The position numbers were made by a program, and so were the translations under genes. 64,000 nt of DNA from positions 2,730,001 to 2,794,000 of the forward strand of contig NZ_CP119566.1 of the NCBI RefSeq assembly GCF_029277445.1, given 5' to 3'. Of the stretch, positions 22,443-32,344 are shown one piece after another. Below the pieces are notes generated by a model that saw only the letters and a list, made by a program, of their open reading frames with translations, was not told the DNA's origin and ran no database searches. Every line of letters begins with the position of its first letter. Position 1 is the stretch's first letter. This DNA comes from Pararhizobium qamdonense. GTDB taxonomy: Bacteria > Pseudomonadota > Alphaproteobacteria > Rhizobiales > Rhizobiaceae.

Positions 22443-24257
22443 TTGCGCGCATTTTTTTTGGGTTTGTTTTCGGTGCTGGCAACGCTTGGCACCGGTGTCA
22501 CTGCGCAGGCGGAGCCGGTTCACGGCATCGCCATGCATGGCGAACCCGCCCTGCCCGCCGATTTCAAGAGCTTCCCTTACGTTAAGCCAGACGTCAAGAA
22601 GGGTGGCCGCGTGTCCTATGGTGTGGTTGGGACCTTCGACAGTCTCAATCCATTCATCCTGAAAAGCATGCGCACCACGGCGCGTGGCATGCTCGATCCG
22701 GAATATGGCAATCTCGTCTATGATTCGCTGATGCAGCGCTCGCGCGACGAAGCCTTTTCGCTCTATGGGCTTTTGGCCGAAACTGTCGAATGGGACGACG
22801 ACCGCACCTTCATCCAGTTCAATCTCAATCCGAAGGCGAAATGGGCCGATGGCCAGCCGGTGACGCCGGAAGACGTCATCTTCACGTTCGAGCTGTTTCG
22901 CGACAAGGGCCGCGTGCCGTTCAGCACGCGTCTCGCCAAGGTCGACAAGATCGAGAAGGTGGGCGAGCGCAGCGTCCGCTTCACCTTCAACGATCAGGCC
23001 GACCGTGAATTTCCGCTGCTGATCGCCATGACCCCCATCCTGCCGAAACACGCGACCGATATGGCGACATTCGACCAAACCTCGCTGAAATTCCCCCTCG
23101 GCTCCGGCCCCTATCGCGTCGCGGAGGTCAAGCCCGGCGAGCGGATCGTCTACAAGCGCAATCCCGATTATTGGGCGAAAGACCTTCCGGTCAAAGTCGG
23201 ACTGGACAATTATGACCAGATTTCCGTTGAATATTTCCTGCAGGAAAATTCGCTGTTCGAGGCCTTCAAGAAAGGTGAGATCGATGTCTATCCGGAAGGC
23301 AGCGCCACGAAATGGTCGCGCGGCTACGATTTTCCGGCGGTGAAGTCCGGCAAGGTGATCAAGGAGACGTTTACGCCGAAGACGCCGTCCGGCATGCTCG
23401 GCTTCGTCTTCAACACCCGCCGGCCCATGTTTGAGAACCCGAAATTGCGCCAGGGCCTGGCGCTGGTCTTCGATTTCGAATGGGCCAACAAGAACCTGTT
23501 TGACGGCGCCTATACGCGCACGCAGAGTTTTTGGCAAAATTCAGGCCTGTCCTATCTCGGTGTTGCCGCCGACGACCGCGAACTGGGCCTGCTTGGCGAT
23601 ATCCGCAACCGCATCAATCCTTCCGTTCTCGATGGCACCTACCGGTTGCCCGTCACGGATGCGTCGGGGCGAGACAGGAATGTGCTGCGCGAAGCCGTGA
23701 CGCTGCTGCGCGAAGCGGGCTACAGCATCAAGGATGGCCGGATGCTCAATGCCAACGGCGCGCCGCTCGCCTTCGAGATCATGACCCAGAATGCCGGCCA
23801 GGAAAAACTGGCGCTGACCTATCAGCGCTCGCTTGCTGCACTGGGCATCGCCGCATCCGTGCGCACGGTCGATGATTCGCAATACCAGCAGCGCAGCCAG
23901 TCCTTCGACTACGATATCATCATGAAGTCGTTCCCCTCTTCGCTGTCGCCGGGGATCGAGCAGATTTCCTATTGGGGATCGCAATCGCGCGACCAGCAGG
24001 GCAGCTCGAATTTTGCCGGGGTTGCCGACAAGGACGTCGATACGCTGGTCGGACATATCCTGCGCGCCGTCAGCGTCGAGGACTTCACGGCCGCCGTGCG
24101 GGCGCATGACAGATTGCTGGTCTCGAATTTCTATCTCGTGCCGCTTTACCATATCGGCTCGCAATGGGTTGCGCATGAAAAGCGCATCGGCCGTCCAAGC
24201 GTGGTGCCGCTCTATGGCTACCAGTTGCCGGCCTGGTTCGATCAAAGCGTGCAATAG
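22443..24257 (+). CDS. Extracellular solute-binding protein, family 5 (YejA-like)
   Basis: This 604-residue periplasmic protein is of the peptide/nickel binding class. A signal peptide (about 23 residues, ending AQA) precedes HGIAMHGEPALPADFKSFPY. GRVSYGVVGTFDSLNPF and YDSLMQRSRDEAFSLYGLLAE are typical of YejA/oligopeptide-binding proteins. KWADGQPVTPEDVIFTFELF and GSGPYRV are the general family 5 motifs. The start is TTG at 22443. It follows AGGAGG by six bases and opens the signal peptide, while the upstream frame has no such site. No permease or ATPase genes are adjacent, so it is an isolated binding protein. The ligand is probably short peptides. Confidence 0.85.
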   Translation: MRAFFLGLFSVLATLGTGVTAQAEPVHGIAMHGEPALPADFKSFPYVKPDVKKGGRVSYGVVGTFDSLNPFILKSMRTTARGMLDPEYGNLVYDSLMQRSRDEAFSLYGLLAETVEWDDDRTFIQFNLNPKAKWADGQPVTPEDVIFTFELFRDKGRVPFSTRLAKVDKIEKVGERSVRFTFNDQADREFPLLIAMTPILPKHATDMATFDQTSLKFPLGSGPYRVAEVKPGERIVYKRNPDYWAKDLPVKVGLDNYDQISVEYFLQENSLFEAFKKGEIDVYPEGSATKWSRGYDFPAVKSGKVIKETFTPKTPSGMLGFVFNTRRPMFENPKLRQGLALVFDFEWANKNLFDGAYTRTQSFWQNSGLSYLGVAADDRELGLLGDIRNRINPSVLDGTYRLPVTDASGRDRNVLREAVTLLREAGYSIKDGRMLNANGAPLAFEIMTQNAGQEKLALTYQRSLAALGIAASVRTVDDSQYQQRSQSFDYDIIMKSFPSSLSPGIEQISYWGSQSRDQQGSSNFAGVADKDVDTLVGHILRAVSVEDFTAAVRAHDRLLVSNFYLVPLYHIGSQWVAHEKRIGRPSVVPLYGYQLPAWFDQSVQ

Positions 24258-24357
24258 GGCTGAAATGGCGGCGGTATAGTTTTGGTAACGCATTGAAAGC
24301 GCAGATCGCCGCGCCTATGTCGCTGATCAACAAATGCCAGCGCAAGGAGCAAGCGCC

Positions 24358-25023
24358 GTGAACCATGTCAATATCGATGTCGTCTCCGACGTTGTCTGTC
24401 CCTGGTGCTATCTGGGCAAAGCAAGGCTCGATCAGGCCATCGCCAATGTCGCCGGTGACATTCTCGTGACCGTCAACTGGCGGCCCTATCAGCTCAATCC
24501 GGACCTGCCGCCGGAAGGCGTCGATCACAAAGCCCATCTTGCCGCCAAGCTTGGCGGCCAGGAGGCGGTTAATCGTGCCCATGAGATGCTGACGGATCTC
24601 GGCCTGCAGGATGGCATCAGCTTCAACTTCGATGCTGTCGAAATCAGTCCCAACACGCTGGATGCGCACCGGCTGCTGCGATGGGCGCTGACCGAGGGGC
24701 CGGACGCCCAGAGCGAAGTGGCAGCCCTGCTGTTCAAAGCGAATTTTGAGCAGGGGCGCAATGTCGGCGATCACGCGGTGCTGCTGGAGATTGCTGAAGA
24801 GGCCGGGCTCGAGCGCAATGTTATTGCCGCGCTGCTGGCCTCCGATGCCGACAAGGATGCGGTTTCCGGCGAAATCGAGACAGCCCGCGGCATGGGCGTC
24901 ACCGGCGTTCCCTGCTTCATCATCGACAGCAAATATGCCGTCATGGGGGCGCAGTCGGTCGATGTCCTGACCGGAGCCTTGCGTGATATCGCCAATATGA
25001 AAGACACGTCCCAGATCAATTGA
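24358..25023 (+). CDS. DsbA-family oxidoreductase (FrnE/HCCA isomerase-like)
   Basis: This 221-residue protein has a thioredoxin-like DSBA domain. CPWC at about residues 14-17 (VVSDVVCPWCYLGKARL) is the redox site, and GVTGVPCFIIDSKYAVMGAQS near the C terminus holds the cis-proline loop. It has no signal peptide, so it is cytoplasmic, as in FrnE proteins, which act as stress-related disulfide oxidoreductases. The start is GTG at 24358, with AAGGAGC 9 bases upstream. An upstream ATG in frame has no good site. A bidirectional terminator follows. Confidence 0.85.
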   Translation: MNHVNIDVVSDVVCPWCYLGKARLDQAIANVAGDILVTVNWRPYQLNPDLPPEGVDHKAHLAAKLGGQEAVNRAHEMLTDLGLQDGISFNFDAVEISPNTLDAHRLLRWALTEGPDAQSEVAALLFKANFEQGRNVGDHAVLLEIAEEAGLERNVIAALLASDADKDAVSGEIETARGMGVTGVPCFIIDSKYAVMGAQSVDVLTGALRDIANMKDTSQIN

Positions 25024-25045
25024 GCCGGGGATGACTGACGATATC

Positions 25046-25079
25046 AAAAAGGCCGCGCGATCGTTCGCGCGGCCTTTTT
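25046..25079. terminator. Bidirectional terminator between the DsbA-like gene and mfd
   Basis: Fifteen-base perfect arms (25046-25060 and 25065-25079) carry an A5 start and T5 end around a four-base loop. It serves both convergent genes. Confidence 0.88.
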
Positions 25080-25088
25080 CGTTTGCTC

Positions 25089-28000
25089 TTAGTTCTTCGC
25101 AAGTCCGGCCAGTTGCGTCATCACCACGGCGGCGCCCGCGAGCCGCTTTTCAGGCGTCGGGAAATCGCGCTGGAAGAAGATGCTGTGATCCGGGCGGATC
25201 TTGGCCATGATGCCCTGCTTGGCAATAAAGCCGACCAGCGCGCCGGGATTGGGGAATTCGCGGTTACGGAACTGCACCACGACACCCTTTGGCCCCGCAT
25301 CGAGCTTTTCGACATTGGCGGTGCGGCAGAGCGACTTGATGTAGACGATCTTCAGCAAATGCTGGACTTCGAGCGGCAGCGGTCCGAAACGGTCGATCAG
25401 TTCCGCGCCGAAGGCATCGATATCACTGAGCTCGGTGATTTCCCCCAGACGGCGGTAGAGGCCAAGGCGCAGATGCAGATCCGGCACGTAATCGTCGGGG
25501 ATCATCACAGGCGTTCCCACCGAAATCTGCGGCGACCAGCCGCTATCGGCAATATCCTCGTCGCCCTTGAGTTCAGCTACCGCCTCCTCCAGCATCTGCT
25601 GGTAGAGTTCGAAACCGACCTCCTTGATATGGCCCGACTGTTCATCGCCGAGCAGGTTGCCGGCGCCACGGATATCGAGGTCATGGCTTGCCAGCTGGAA
25701 TCCGGCCCCCAGCGTGTCCAGCGACTGCAGAACCTTGAGGCGGCGCTCGGCCATGCCGGTGAGCGTCCGGTTGACCGGCAGCGTGAACAGCGCAAAGGCG
25801 CGCACCTTGGAACGTCCGACGCGGCCGCGCAGCTGATAGAGCTGCGCCAGGCCGAACATATCGGCGCGGTGCACGATCAGCGTGTTGGCTGTCGGTACAT
25901 CCAGGCCGGATTCGACGATCGTGGTCGATAGCAGAACATCGTAACGGCCCTCATAGAAGGCATTCATGATGTCTTCGAGCTCGGTCGCCGGCATCTGGCC
26001 GTGGGCGACGGCGACTTTCAGTTCCGGAACGTCGGATTTGAAAAAATCGTGGATTTCCGAGAGGTCGGCCAGACGCGGGCAGACGTAAAAACTTTGGCCG
26101 CCACGATAATGCTCGCGCATCAGCGTTTCGCGGATCACCAACGCGTCGAACGGCGAAATGAAGGTGCGCACAGCCATACGATCGACCGGTGCGGTCGTGA
26201 TCAGCGACAGCTCGCGGACGCCGGTCAGCGCCAATTGCAGCGTGCGCGGGATTGGGGTCGCCGATAGCGTCAGCACATGCACGTCGGATTTCAGCTCCTT
26301 CAGCCGCTCCTTGTGCTTGACGCCAAAATGCTGCTCTTCGTCGATGATCAAGAGGCCGAGATTGGCAAAGTTGATGGACGCGCCGAGCAGCGCATGCGTG
26401 CCGACGACGATATCGGTCTTGCCTTCGGCCACTTCCTTCTTGGTCAGCGCCAATTCCTTGGAGCCGACCAGACGCGACGCCTGGGCGATGCGCACCGGCA
26501 GCCCGCGAAACCGCTCGGTGAACGACTTGAAATGCTGGCGCGCCAGCAGCGTCGTCGGCACCACCACGGCCACCTGGACACCGTTCATGGCGGCGATGAA
26601 GGCGGCGCGCAACGCCACTTCGGTCTTGCCAAAACCGACATCGCCGCAGACCAGCCGGTCCATCGGGCGGCCGGCGCCGAGATCGTCGCGAACAGCCTCG
26701 ATCGACGTCATCTGGTCTTCGGTCTCGTCATAGGGGAAGCGCGCCGCAAATTCGTCATAGAGCCCTTCCGGCGTCGTCAGAACCGGCGCATGACGCGTCA
26801 GGCGCTCGGCAGCGATACGGATCAGGCCGCCCGCCATGTCGAGCAGGCGCTTCTTGAGCTTCGCCTTGCGCGCCTGCCAGGCAACGCCGCCGAGCTTGTC
26901 AAGCACGGCATCGCTGCCCTCCGAGCCATAGCGGGAGAGAAGCTCGATATTTTCCACCGGCAGGAACAGTTTTGCCTCATCGGCATAGACCAGCTCAAGA
27001 CAGGCATGCGGCGCACCGGCGGCCTCGATGGTGCGCAGGCCGATGAACCGGCCGATGCCGTGTTCGGCATGCACGACGATGCTGCCCTCGTCGAGACCGG
27101 CCACTTCGGCGATGAAATCGGCACCGCGCTTGCGGCGCTTCGAGCGGCGCACCATGCGGTCGCCGAGAATGTCCTGTTCGCCGATGACGACGAGATTGCC
27201 GGTTTCAAACCCGCTTTCAAGGCTCAGAACGGCGGATGCCGCCTCGCCGGATTTCAGGCTGTTCAGCTCGGACAGCGCCTTGACCGGCCTGATATTGGCA
27301 AGGCCGTGTTCGGCCAGCACCTGCAAAAGACGATCGAGCGAGCCTTCCGACCAGGCGGAGATCAGCACTTTCGCGCCTTTGGCGCGGCGGTCGGCAATAT
27401 ATTTGACGGCCTGGTCGAAGACGTTGACCCGTTCGGCGTCGCTGGTCGATTCCGTCGCGTTCTTTGCCCAGCGCACGCCGAGCCGCGCATCGACGGTGAT
27501 CACCTGGCGTGCTTCGCCCTCGTGCTCACTGAACGGCGACAGGCGCACGGCATTGCGTGAGACCAGCGCGGCGTTGAAGGCTTCGGCGCTCAGATAGAGC
27601 ATGTCCGGCGGTACGGGCTTATAGGGCGTGCCCTGCGAAATCTGCGACTTGCCCGGCGAAACCGACGATTGGCGGGCCTCGTAATAGTCCTGGACCAGCT
27701 TGGAGCGCTCGGCGGCGGCCTCGCGAACCACATGATCGGTGACGATATGGAAACCGGCGAGATAATCGAACACAGTATCGAGCGTGTCGTAGAACAGCGG
27801 CAGCCAATGCTCCATGCCGGCATAGCGACGGCCTTCGGAGACGGCCAGATAGAGCGCGTCGTCACGGGTCGCCGCGCCGAACATCGACAGATACTGAGTG
27901 CGGAAATGGCTGATGGTTTCGGGTGTCAGCGACACCTCGCTCATCGGGTTGAGATCGAGTGAGCGGGCCTGTCCGGTGGTGCGCTGGCTCGCCGGATCGA

Positions 28001-28595
28001 ACGAGCGGATGCTTTCCAGCGTATCGCCGAAGAAATCCAGCCGGACGGGTTCGTCGCTTCCGGGCACGAAGACATCGAGGATACCGCCGCGCAGCGCATA
28101 TTCGCCGACTTCGCGAACGGTGGCGACGCGTTCGAAGCCGTTGCGCCCAAGCCGGGCCGCGATATCGTCCATGCGGATATTGGCGCCTGGCCTCGCCGAA
28201 AACGCCAGGCTCTCGATGATATCCTGCGGCGCCATCTTCTGAAGTGCTGCGTTCACGGTCACGAGCACGATGGCCGGATGCGGCTTCTTGGAATGCGCGA
28301 TCAGGCCGCTCAGCGTTGCCAGGCGCCGGGCCGATGTATCGGCACTCGGCGACACCCGGTCATAGGGAAGGCAGTCCCAGCCCGGCAGCGTCAAGACGGG
28401 AATATCGGGTGCTGCAAAACCCAGCATCTGCTCGACATCGGCGATCCGCTGGCCATCCGACAGAATATAGGCAACGGGACCGTTGGCGCGGGCAAGTTCG
28501 GCAAGGATCAGCGGCTCGACGCCAGCAGGAACGGGGCCGATGGTCAGCTCGCGGGTGGCGCGCGCGACTTTCTTGGGATCGAAACCGGCAATCAT
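25089..28595 (-). CDS. mfd: Transcription-repair coupling factor
   Basis: Mfd removes stalled RNA polymerase from damaged DNA and recruits UvrA. The 1168-residue protein has a UvrB-like N-terminal module, the RNA polymerase-interacting CarD-like domain (IVVHAEHGIGRFIGLRTIE, about residue 510), a RecG-like helicase core (CGDVGFGKTEVALRAAFIA, LLIIDEEQHFGVKHKERL, TLSATPIPRTLQLAL, QLRGRVGRSKVRAFA) and a C-terminal TRCF domain. The start ATG overlaps the sdhE stop (TGATG), so translation is coupled. Confidence 0.97.
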   Translation of the reverse strand: MIAGFDPKKVARATRELTIGPVPAGVEPLILAELARANGPVAYILSDGQRIADVEQMLGFAAPDIPVLTLPGWDCLPYDRVSPSADTSARRLATLSGLIAHSKKPHPAIVLVTVNAALQKMAPQDIIESLAFSARPGANIRMDDIAARLGRNGFERVATVREVGEYALRGGILDVFVPGSDEPVRLDFFGDTLESIRSFDPASQRTTGQARSLDLNPMSEVSLTPETISHFRTQYLSMFGAATRDDALYLAVSEGRRYAGMEHWLPLFYDTLDTVFDYLAGFHIVTDHVVREAAAERSKLVQDYYEARQSSVSPGKSQISQGTPYKPVPPDMLYLSAEAFNAALVSRNAVRLSPFSEHEGEARQVITVDARLGVRWAKNATESTSDAERVNVFDQAVKYIADRRAKGAKVLISAWSEGSLDRLLQVLAEHGLANIRPVKALSELNSLKSGEAASAVLSLESGFETGNLVVIGEQDILGDRMVRRSKRRKRGADFIAEVAGLDEGSIVVHAEHGIGRFIGLRTIEAAGAPHACLELVYADEAKLFLPVENIELLSRYGSEGSDAVLDKLGGVAWQARKAKLKKRLLDMAGGLIRIAAERLTRHAPVLTTPEGLYDEFAARFPYDETEDQMTSIEAVRDDLGAGRPMDRLVCGDVGFGKTEVALRAAFIAAMNGVQVAVVVPTTLLARQHFKSFTERFRGLPVRIAQASRLVGSKELALTKKEVAEGKTDIVVGTHALLGASINFANLGLLIIDEEQHFGVKHKERLKELKSDVHVLTLSATPIPRTLQLALTGVRELSLITTAPVDRMAVRTFISPFDALVIRETLMREHYRGGQSFYVCPRLADLSEIHDFFKSDVPELKVAVAHGQMPATELEDIMNAFYEGRYDVLLSTTIVESGLDVPTANTLIVHRADMFGLAQLYQLRGRVGRSKVRAFALFTLPVNRTLTGMAERRLKVLQSLDTLGAGFQLASHDLDIRGAGNLLGDEQSGHIKEVGFELYQQMLEEAVAELKGDEDIADSGWSPQISVGTPVMIPDDYVPDLHLRLGLYRRLGEITELSDIDAFGAELIDRFGPLPLEVQHLLKIVYIKSLCRTANVEKLDAGPKGVVVQFRNREFPNPGALVGFIAKQGIMAKIRPDHSIFFQRDFPTPEKRLAGAAVVMTQLAGLAKN

Positions 28596-28909
28596 CAGGC
28601 GTTTTTGTCCTTGTGCTCAAACAGAACATCGAAATCGGGACGATAGGATACGATCCGATCGAACAAGGGCGTGCGGTAGCGCTCCGGAACTGGCTGCGAT
28701 CCCAGCACCCATTTCAGCAGATCGGTGTCTTCCTCATTCATGATCGTCTCGAGCTCGTCGAGATCGGTCTCGGCCAGATCAGCAAGCTCGTTATCGGCGA
28801 ACTGTCCGAAGACCAGATCCATTTCGCGCACACCGCGATGCCAGGCGCGGAAAAGAATCCGTTTGCGGCGCGGATCGAGATCGGCGCTGGTACGCGTAAT
28901 GCCGGTCAT
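28595..28909 (-). CDS. sdhE: FAD assembly factor SdhE (succinate dehydrogenase)
   Basis: SdhE helps attach FAD covalently to SdhA. The 104-residue protein has the DUF339 helical bundle with the key motif RGVREMD (RGxxE) in RKRILFRAWHRGVREMDLVFGQFA, and WVLGSQPVPERY toward the end. The ATG at 28909 follows AGGACTTTT. An upstream ATG at 28933 would add eight atypical residues. It is divergent from recG and one base overlaps mfd. Confidence 0.92.
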   Translation of the reverse strand: MTGITRTSADLDPRRKRILFRAWHRGVREMDLVFGQFADNELADLAETDLDELETIMNEEDTDLLKWVLGSQPVPERYRTPLFDRIVSYRPDFDVLFEHKDKNA

Positions 28910-29027
28910 GAAAAGTCCTTCCTGCCGCCGCATCGCTGAAAGCGGCGTTTCGCTATGGCTCTATAAACGCTGAAAAGCGTATTGTCAGCCTTGCCAAAGA
29001 CCTAATCCTCGTTTCAGTCTGCGCCGC

Positions 29028-31130
29028 ATGCGCCCCAGTCTTCTCGATCCGCTTTTTGCTCCGCTCAACTCGCTTCCCGGCATTGGCCCGAAGGCGGGCG
29101 ATCTTTATGCCCGACTGCTTGGCCGCGAAAGCATCGACGATTGCCGGGTGATCGACCTTGTCTTTCACGCGCCGCATTCGCTGATCGACCGGCGCCACCA
29201 GCCAGGGATCGCGCGCGCGCCGCAGGGCGTCATTGCCACCATTACCGGCAGGGTGGACCGGCACCAGCCGCCACCGCCGCGTACCAGCCAGCCCTACCGC
29301 GTCTTCCTGCATGACGAGACGGGCGAACTGGCGCTGACCTTCTTCCGGGTCAAGGGAAACTGGCTGGAAAAGGCACTGCCGGTGAATGAGACCGTGACCG
29401 TCAGCGGCAAGGTCGATTGGTTCAATGGGCGCCCGTCGATGGTGCATCCGGATTATATGGTGCGCGAAAGCGAGGCGGCCAACCTGCCGCTGGTCGAGCC
29501 GGTCTATCCGCTGACGGCAGGGCTTTCGGCCCGCATCCTGCGCAAGGCGGTCGAGGCCGCCCTGCCCCGCATTCCCGATTTTCCGGAATGGATTGAAGAA
29601 GCCGTGATGCAGAAGCAGGGTTTTCAGTCGGCCCGCGACTGCTTTCTTGCGCTGCACGATCCGCGCGACGAAACCGATCTCGATCCGCAGGCACCGGCCC
29701 GCAGGCGTCTTGCCTATGACGAACTCCTCGCCGGACAGCTCTCGCTGTCACTGGTGCGCCAACGTTTGCGCAAGGTGGCGGGAACGCCGGTGCATGCGAC
29801 GGGAAAGCTGAGCAAGCCGGTTCTCTCAGCCCTGCCGTTTTCGCTGACGGGCAGCCAGACGCTCGCCATCGAAGACGTGTTGAAGGACATGGCCGGTACC
29901 GAGCGCATGTTGCGGCTGTTGCAAGGCGATGTCGGCTCGGGAAAGACGGCGGTGGCGCTGATGTCGATGCTGGCTGCCGTCGAGGCGGGCGGCCAGGCCG
30001 TGCTGATGGCGCCGACGGAAATTCTCGCCCGGCAGCATTTCGCAACGCTGTCGAAGATGGCGGCTCCTGCCGGTGTGACCATCGACGTTTTGACGGGCCG
30101 CACCAAGGGCCGCGAGCGTGATGCCATTCAGGACCGCATCGCGTCCGGCGAGACGCAGATCGTCATCGGCACGCATGCTTTGTTCCAGGATACCGTCGTC
30201 TACCACAGTCTGCTGCTGGCGGTCGTGGATGAACAGCACCGGTTTGGCGTCCACCAGCGCCTGCGGCTGACGGCCAAGGGCATTTCCCCGCATATGCTTG
30301 TTATGACCGCGACCCCGATCCCCCGCACGCTGGTTCTGGCGGCATTCGGCGATATGGACGTGTCGAAACTGACCGAAAAACCCGCCGGGCGAAAGCCGAT
30401 CCAGACCGTCACGGTCTCGACCGAACGCACCGGCGAGATCATCGCGCGGCTGCGCACAGCGCTCGCGGAGGGCAAGAAAGCCTACTGGATCTGCCCGCTG
30501 GTGGAGGAATCGGAGGCCTCCGACCTGATGTCGGCCGACGAGCGTTTCCAGAGCCTCGACAAGCAGTTCGGCGCGAATGTCGGCCTGGTGCATGGGCGCA
30601 TGACCGGTACGGAAAAAGACGCCGTCATGCTAGCCTTCAAGAATGGCGACATCCGTCTTCTGGTCGCGACCACCGTGGTCGAGGTCGGCGTCGATGTGCC
30701 GGATGCGACGATCATGGTGATCGAGCATGCGGAACGTTTCGGGCTGGCCCAGCTCCACCAGCTGCGCGGCCGCGTCGGACGCGGCGACGAGGCTTCGACC
30801 TGTATCCTGCTTTACAAGGGACCGCTCAGTGAAAACGGAAGAGCGCGTCTGTCGATCCTGCGCGACACCGAAGATGGTTTCCTTATTGCCGAAGAGGATT
30901 TGAAGCTGCGCGGCGAAGGCGAATTGCTCGGCACGCGCCAGTCCGGAACGCCGGGATTCCGCATTGCAAGCCTCGAGGCGCATGGCGATCTCCTGGAGAT
31001 CGCCCGCAAGGACGCGGCCTATGTGATTGAACGGGACCCGGACCTGACGACGGAGCGGGGCGAGGCTTTGCGCACGCTGCTCTATCTACATCGCCGGGAC
31101 GAGGCGATCCGGTTTCTCAGGGCCGGCTAA
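29028..31130 (+). CDS. recG: ATP-dependent DNA helicase RecG
   Basis: RecG reverses stalled forks and branch-migrates Holliday junctions. The 700-residue protein has an N-terminal wedge/OB domain (LPGIGPKAGDLYARLL, GRVDRHQPPPPR, FFRVKGNWLEK), helicase motifs LLQGDVGSGKTAVALMSML, VVDEQHRFGVHQRLRL and VMTATPIPRTL, and a C-terminal QLHQLRGRVGRGDEASTCILLY. It is shorter at the N terminus than some homologues but complete. Its last 14 bp overlap the end of the convergent DUF502 gene. Confidence 0.96.
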   Translation: MRPSLLDPLFAPLNSLPGIGPKAGDLYARLLGRESIDDCRVIDLVFHAPHSLIDRRHQPGIARAPQGVIATITGRVDRHQPPPPRTSQPYRVFLHDETGELALTFFRVKGNWLEKALPVNETVTVSGKVDWFNGRPSMVHPDYMVRESEAANLPLVEPVYPLTAGLSARILRKAVEAALPRIPDFPEWIEEAVMQKQGFQSARDCFLALHDPRDETDLDPQAPARRRLAYDELLAGQLSLSLVRQRLRKVAGTPVHATGKLSKPVLSALPFSLTGSQTLAIEDVLKDMAGTERMLRLLQGDVGSGKTAVALMSMLAAVEAGGQAVLMAPTEILARQHFATLSKMAAPAGVTIDVLTGRTKGRERDAIQDRIASGETQIVIGTHALFQDTVVYHSLLLAVVDEQHRFGVHQRLRLTAKGISPHMLVMTATPIPRTLVLAAFGDMDVSKLTEKPAGRKPIQTVTVSTERTGEIIARLRTALAEGKKAYWICPLVEESEASDLMSADERFQSLDKQFGANVGLVHGRMTGTEKDAVMLAFKNGDIRLLVATTVVEVGVDVPDATIMVIEHAERFGLAQLHQLRGRVGRGDEASTCILLYKGPLSENGRARLSILRDTEDGFLIAEEDLKLRGEGELLGTRQSGTPGFRIASLEAHGDLLEIARKDAAYVIERDPDLTTERGEALRTLLYLHRRDEAIRFLRAG

Positions 31131-31827
31131 GCGTTTTGCCGCGCTTGTCAGGCACGGTCTCCTGCGTGACCGCCAGCGGTTTCGGCAGGTAATCTGGAGC
31201 GACCAGTCCGCCCGACAACAGCAGCTTGGCGGCATCTTCCGGGCTCATGTCGAGCGGCACGATCTTTTCGCGCGGCACGAAGATCAGGAAGCCGGCTGTC
31301 GGCACCGGCGTCGGCGGCAGGAAGACGGCGACCATGTCGAGGCCGCGCTCGCTAAACCTTACCGCGATCTCGCCCTTGGCATCCGTTGCGATGAAGACCA
31401 GAGCCCAGAGGCCTGGGCTCGGATATTCGATCAACCCGGCCTTCTTGAACGAATTCGACTGATCCTGCAGCACCGTCTGGAAAATCTGCTTCAGGCCCTT
31501 GTAAATCGGGCGCACCAGCGGCGTGCGCACCAGCAAGGATTCGCCAAAGCCGACAATGCTGCGGCCGATCAGGTTGGCGGTGAAGAAGCCGACCAGCGTG
31601 ATCAGCATCAGTGCGGTCAACAGACCGAAGCCGGGCACGGGATAGGGCAGGAAATTGTCCGGGTTGTAGTCGAACGGCAGATAGGGTTTGACCCAGCTGT
31701 CGGCCCAGAGAATGAACGACCAGGTGATCCAGGCAGTGATTGCGAGCGGCGCACAGATGATCAGGCCGGTCAGGAAATAATTCCTCAACCGCGTGGCGAA
31801 AAACCCACGTGCCGGTTTGTCAGTCAT
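31117..31827 (-). CDS. DUF502 family membrane protein
   Basis: This 236-residue protein has two membrane helices (about 15-37 and 62-85) and a soluble C-terminal domain. RNYFLTGLIICAPLAITAWITW, GFGLLTALMLITLVGFFTANLIGR and VAVFLPPTPVPTAGFLIFVPRE are typical of DUF502. The function is unknown, and some relatives have been linked to trafficking or stress. It lies 10 bp after the GNAT gene in transcription order and could share a transcript with glmS-GNAT. Confidence 0.88.
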   Translation of the reverse strand: MTDKPARGFFATRLRNYFLTGLIICAPLAITAWITWSFILWADSWVKPYLPFDYNPDNFLPYPVPGFGLLTALMLITLVGFFTANLIGRSIVGFGESLLVRTPLVRPIYKGLKQIFQTVLQDQSNSFKKAGLIEYPSPGLWALVFIATDAKGEIAVRFSERGLDMVAVFLPPTPVPTAGFLIFVPREKIVPLDMSPEDAAKLLLSGGLVAPDYLPKPLAVTQETVPDKRGKTLSRP

Positions 31828-31837
31828 GCCGCTCCGT

Positions 31838-32344
31838 CTATTCGTCTGCGCCCGGGTAAAATGCCGGGTTATAGGTCACCATGCCGGACGCTCCGGGCAA
31901 GGACAAGGGCTGGGTCAAAAAATATTGCGGCGCACAATCTTTGAGGGTAAACTGAGGATCATTTCGAAATCCGAACTTGCGGTACAGATCAGGATCGCCC
32001 ATCACCACGCAGCCAGCCGCTGCCTGATGCCGCAACATATCCAGCCCCTGGCGGATCAGCGCGCCGCCGATGCCCTGCCCTTGCAAAGCCGGCAAAACCG
32101 AGACTGGGCCAAGCCCGTACCAGTCTTTCGAACCGTCCGACAGCGTGACAGGCGAAAAAGCGATATGGCCGGCCACATCCCCATTCACCTCCGCCACCAG
32201 CGACAGAGCCAGCGCACCCGCCTTTCGCAAACGATCAAGGATCAGATGTTCCGTCTGATCGCTGTGCGGATGATCCTGGAAGGCCGAGATCGTCACGGCG
32301 CGGATCGCCGCACGATCTTCCGGTTTTTCAGGCCGGATGATCAC
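31838..32344 (-). CDS. GNAT-family N-acetyltransferase
   Basis: This 168-residue protein has the acetyl-CoA-binding motif PVSVLPALQGQGIGGALIRQGLDML (Q/R-x-x-G-x-G/A) near residue 85, preceded by VAGHIAFSPVTLSDG. The substrate is unknown. The subfamily resembles YhbS-like acetyltransferases. The start is GTG at 32344, which overlaps the glmS stop by 4 bp (GTGA). Tight coupling to glmS hints at amino sugar or cell wall metabolism, but this is inference. Confidence 0.85.
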   Translation of the reverse strand: MIIRPEKPEDRAAIRAVTISAFQDHPHSDQTEHLILDRLRKAGALALSLVAEVNGDVAGHIAFSPVTLSDGSKDWYGLGPVSVLPALQGQGIGGALIRQGLDMLRHQAAAGCVVMGDPDLYRKFGFRNDPQFTLKDCAPQYFLTQPLSLPGASGMVTYNPAFYPGADE

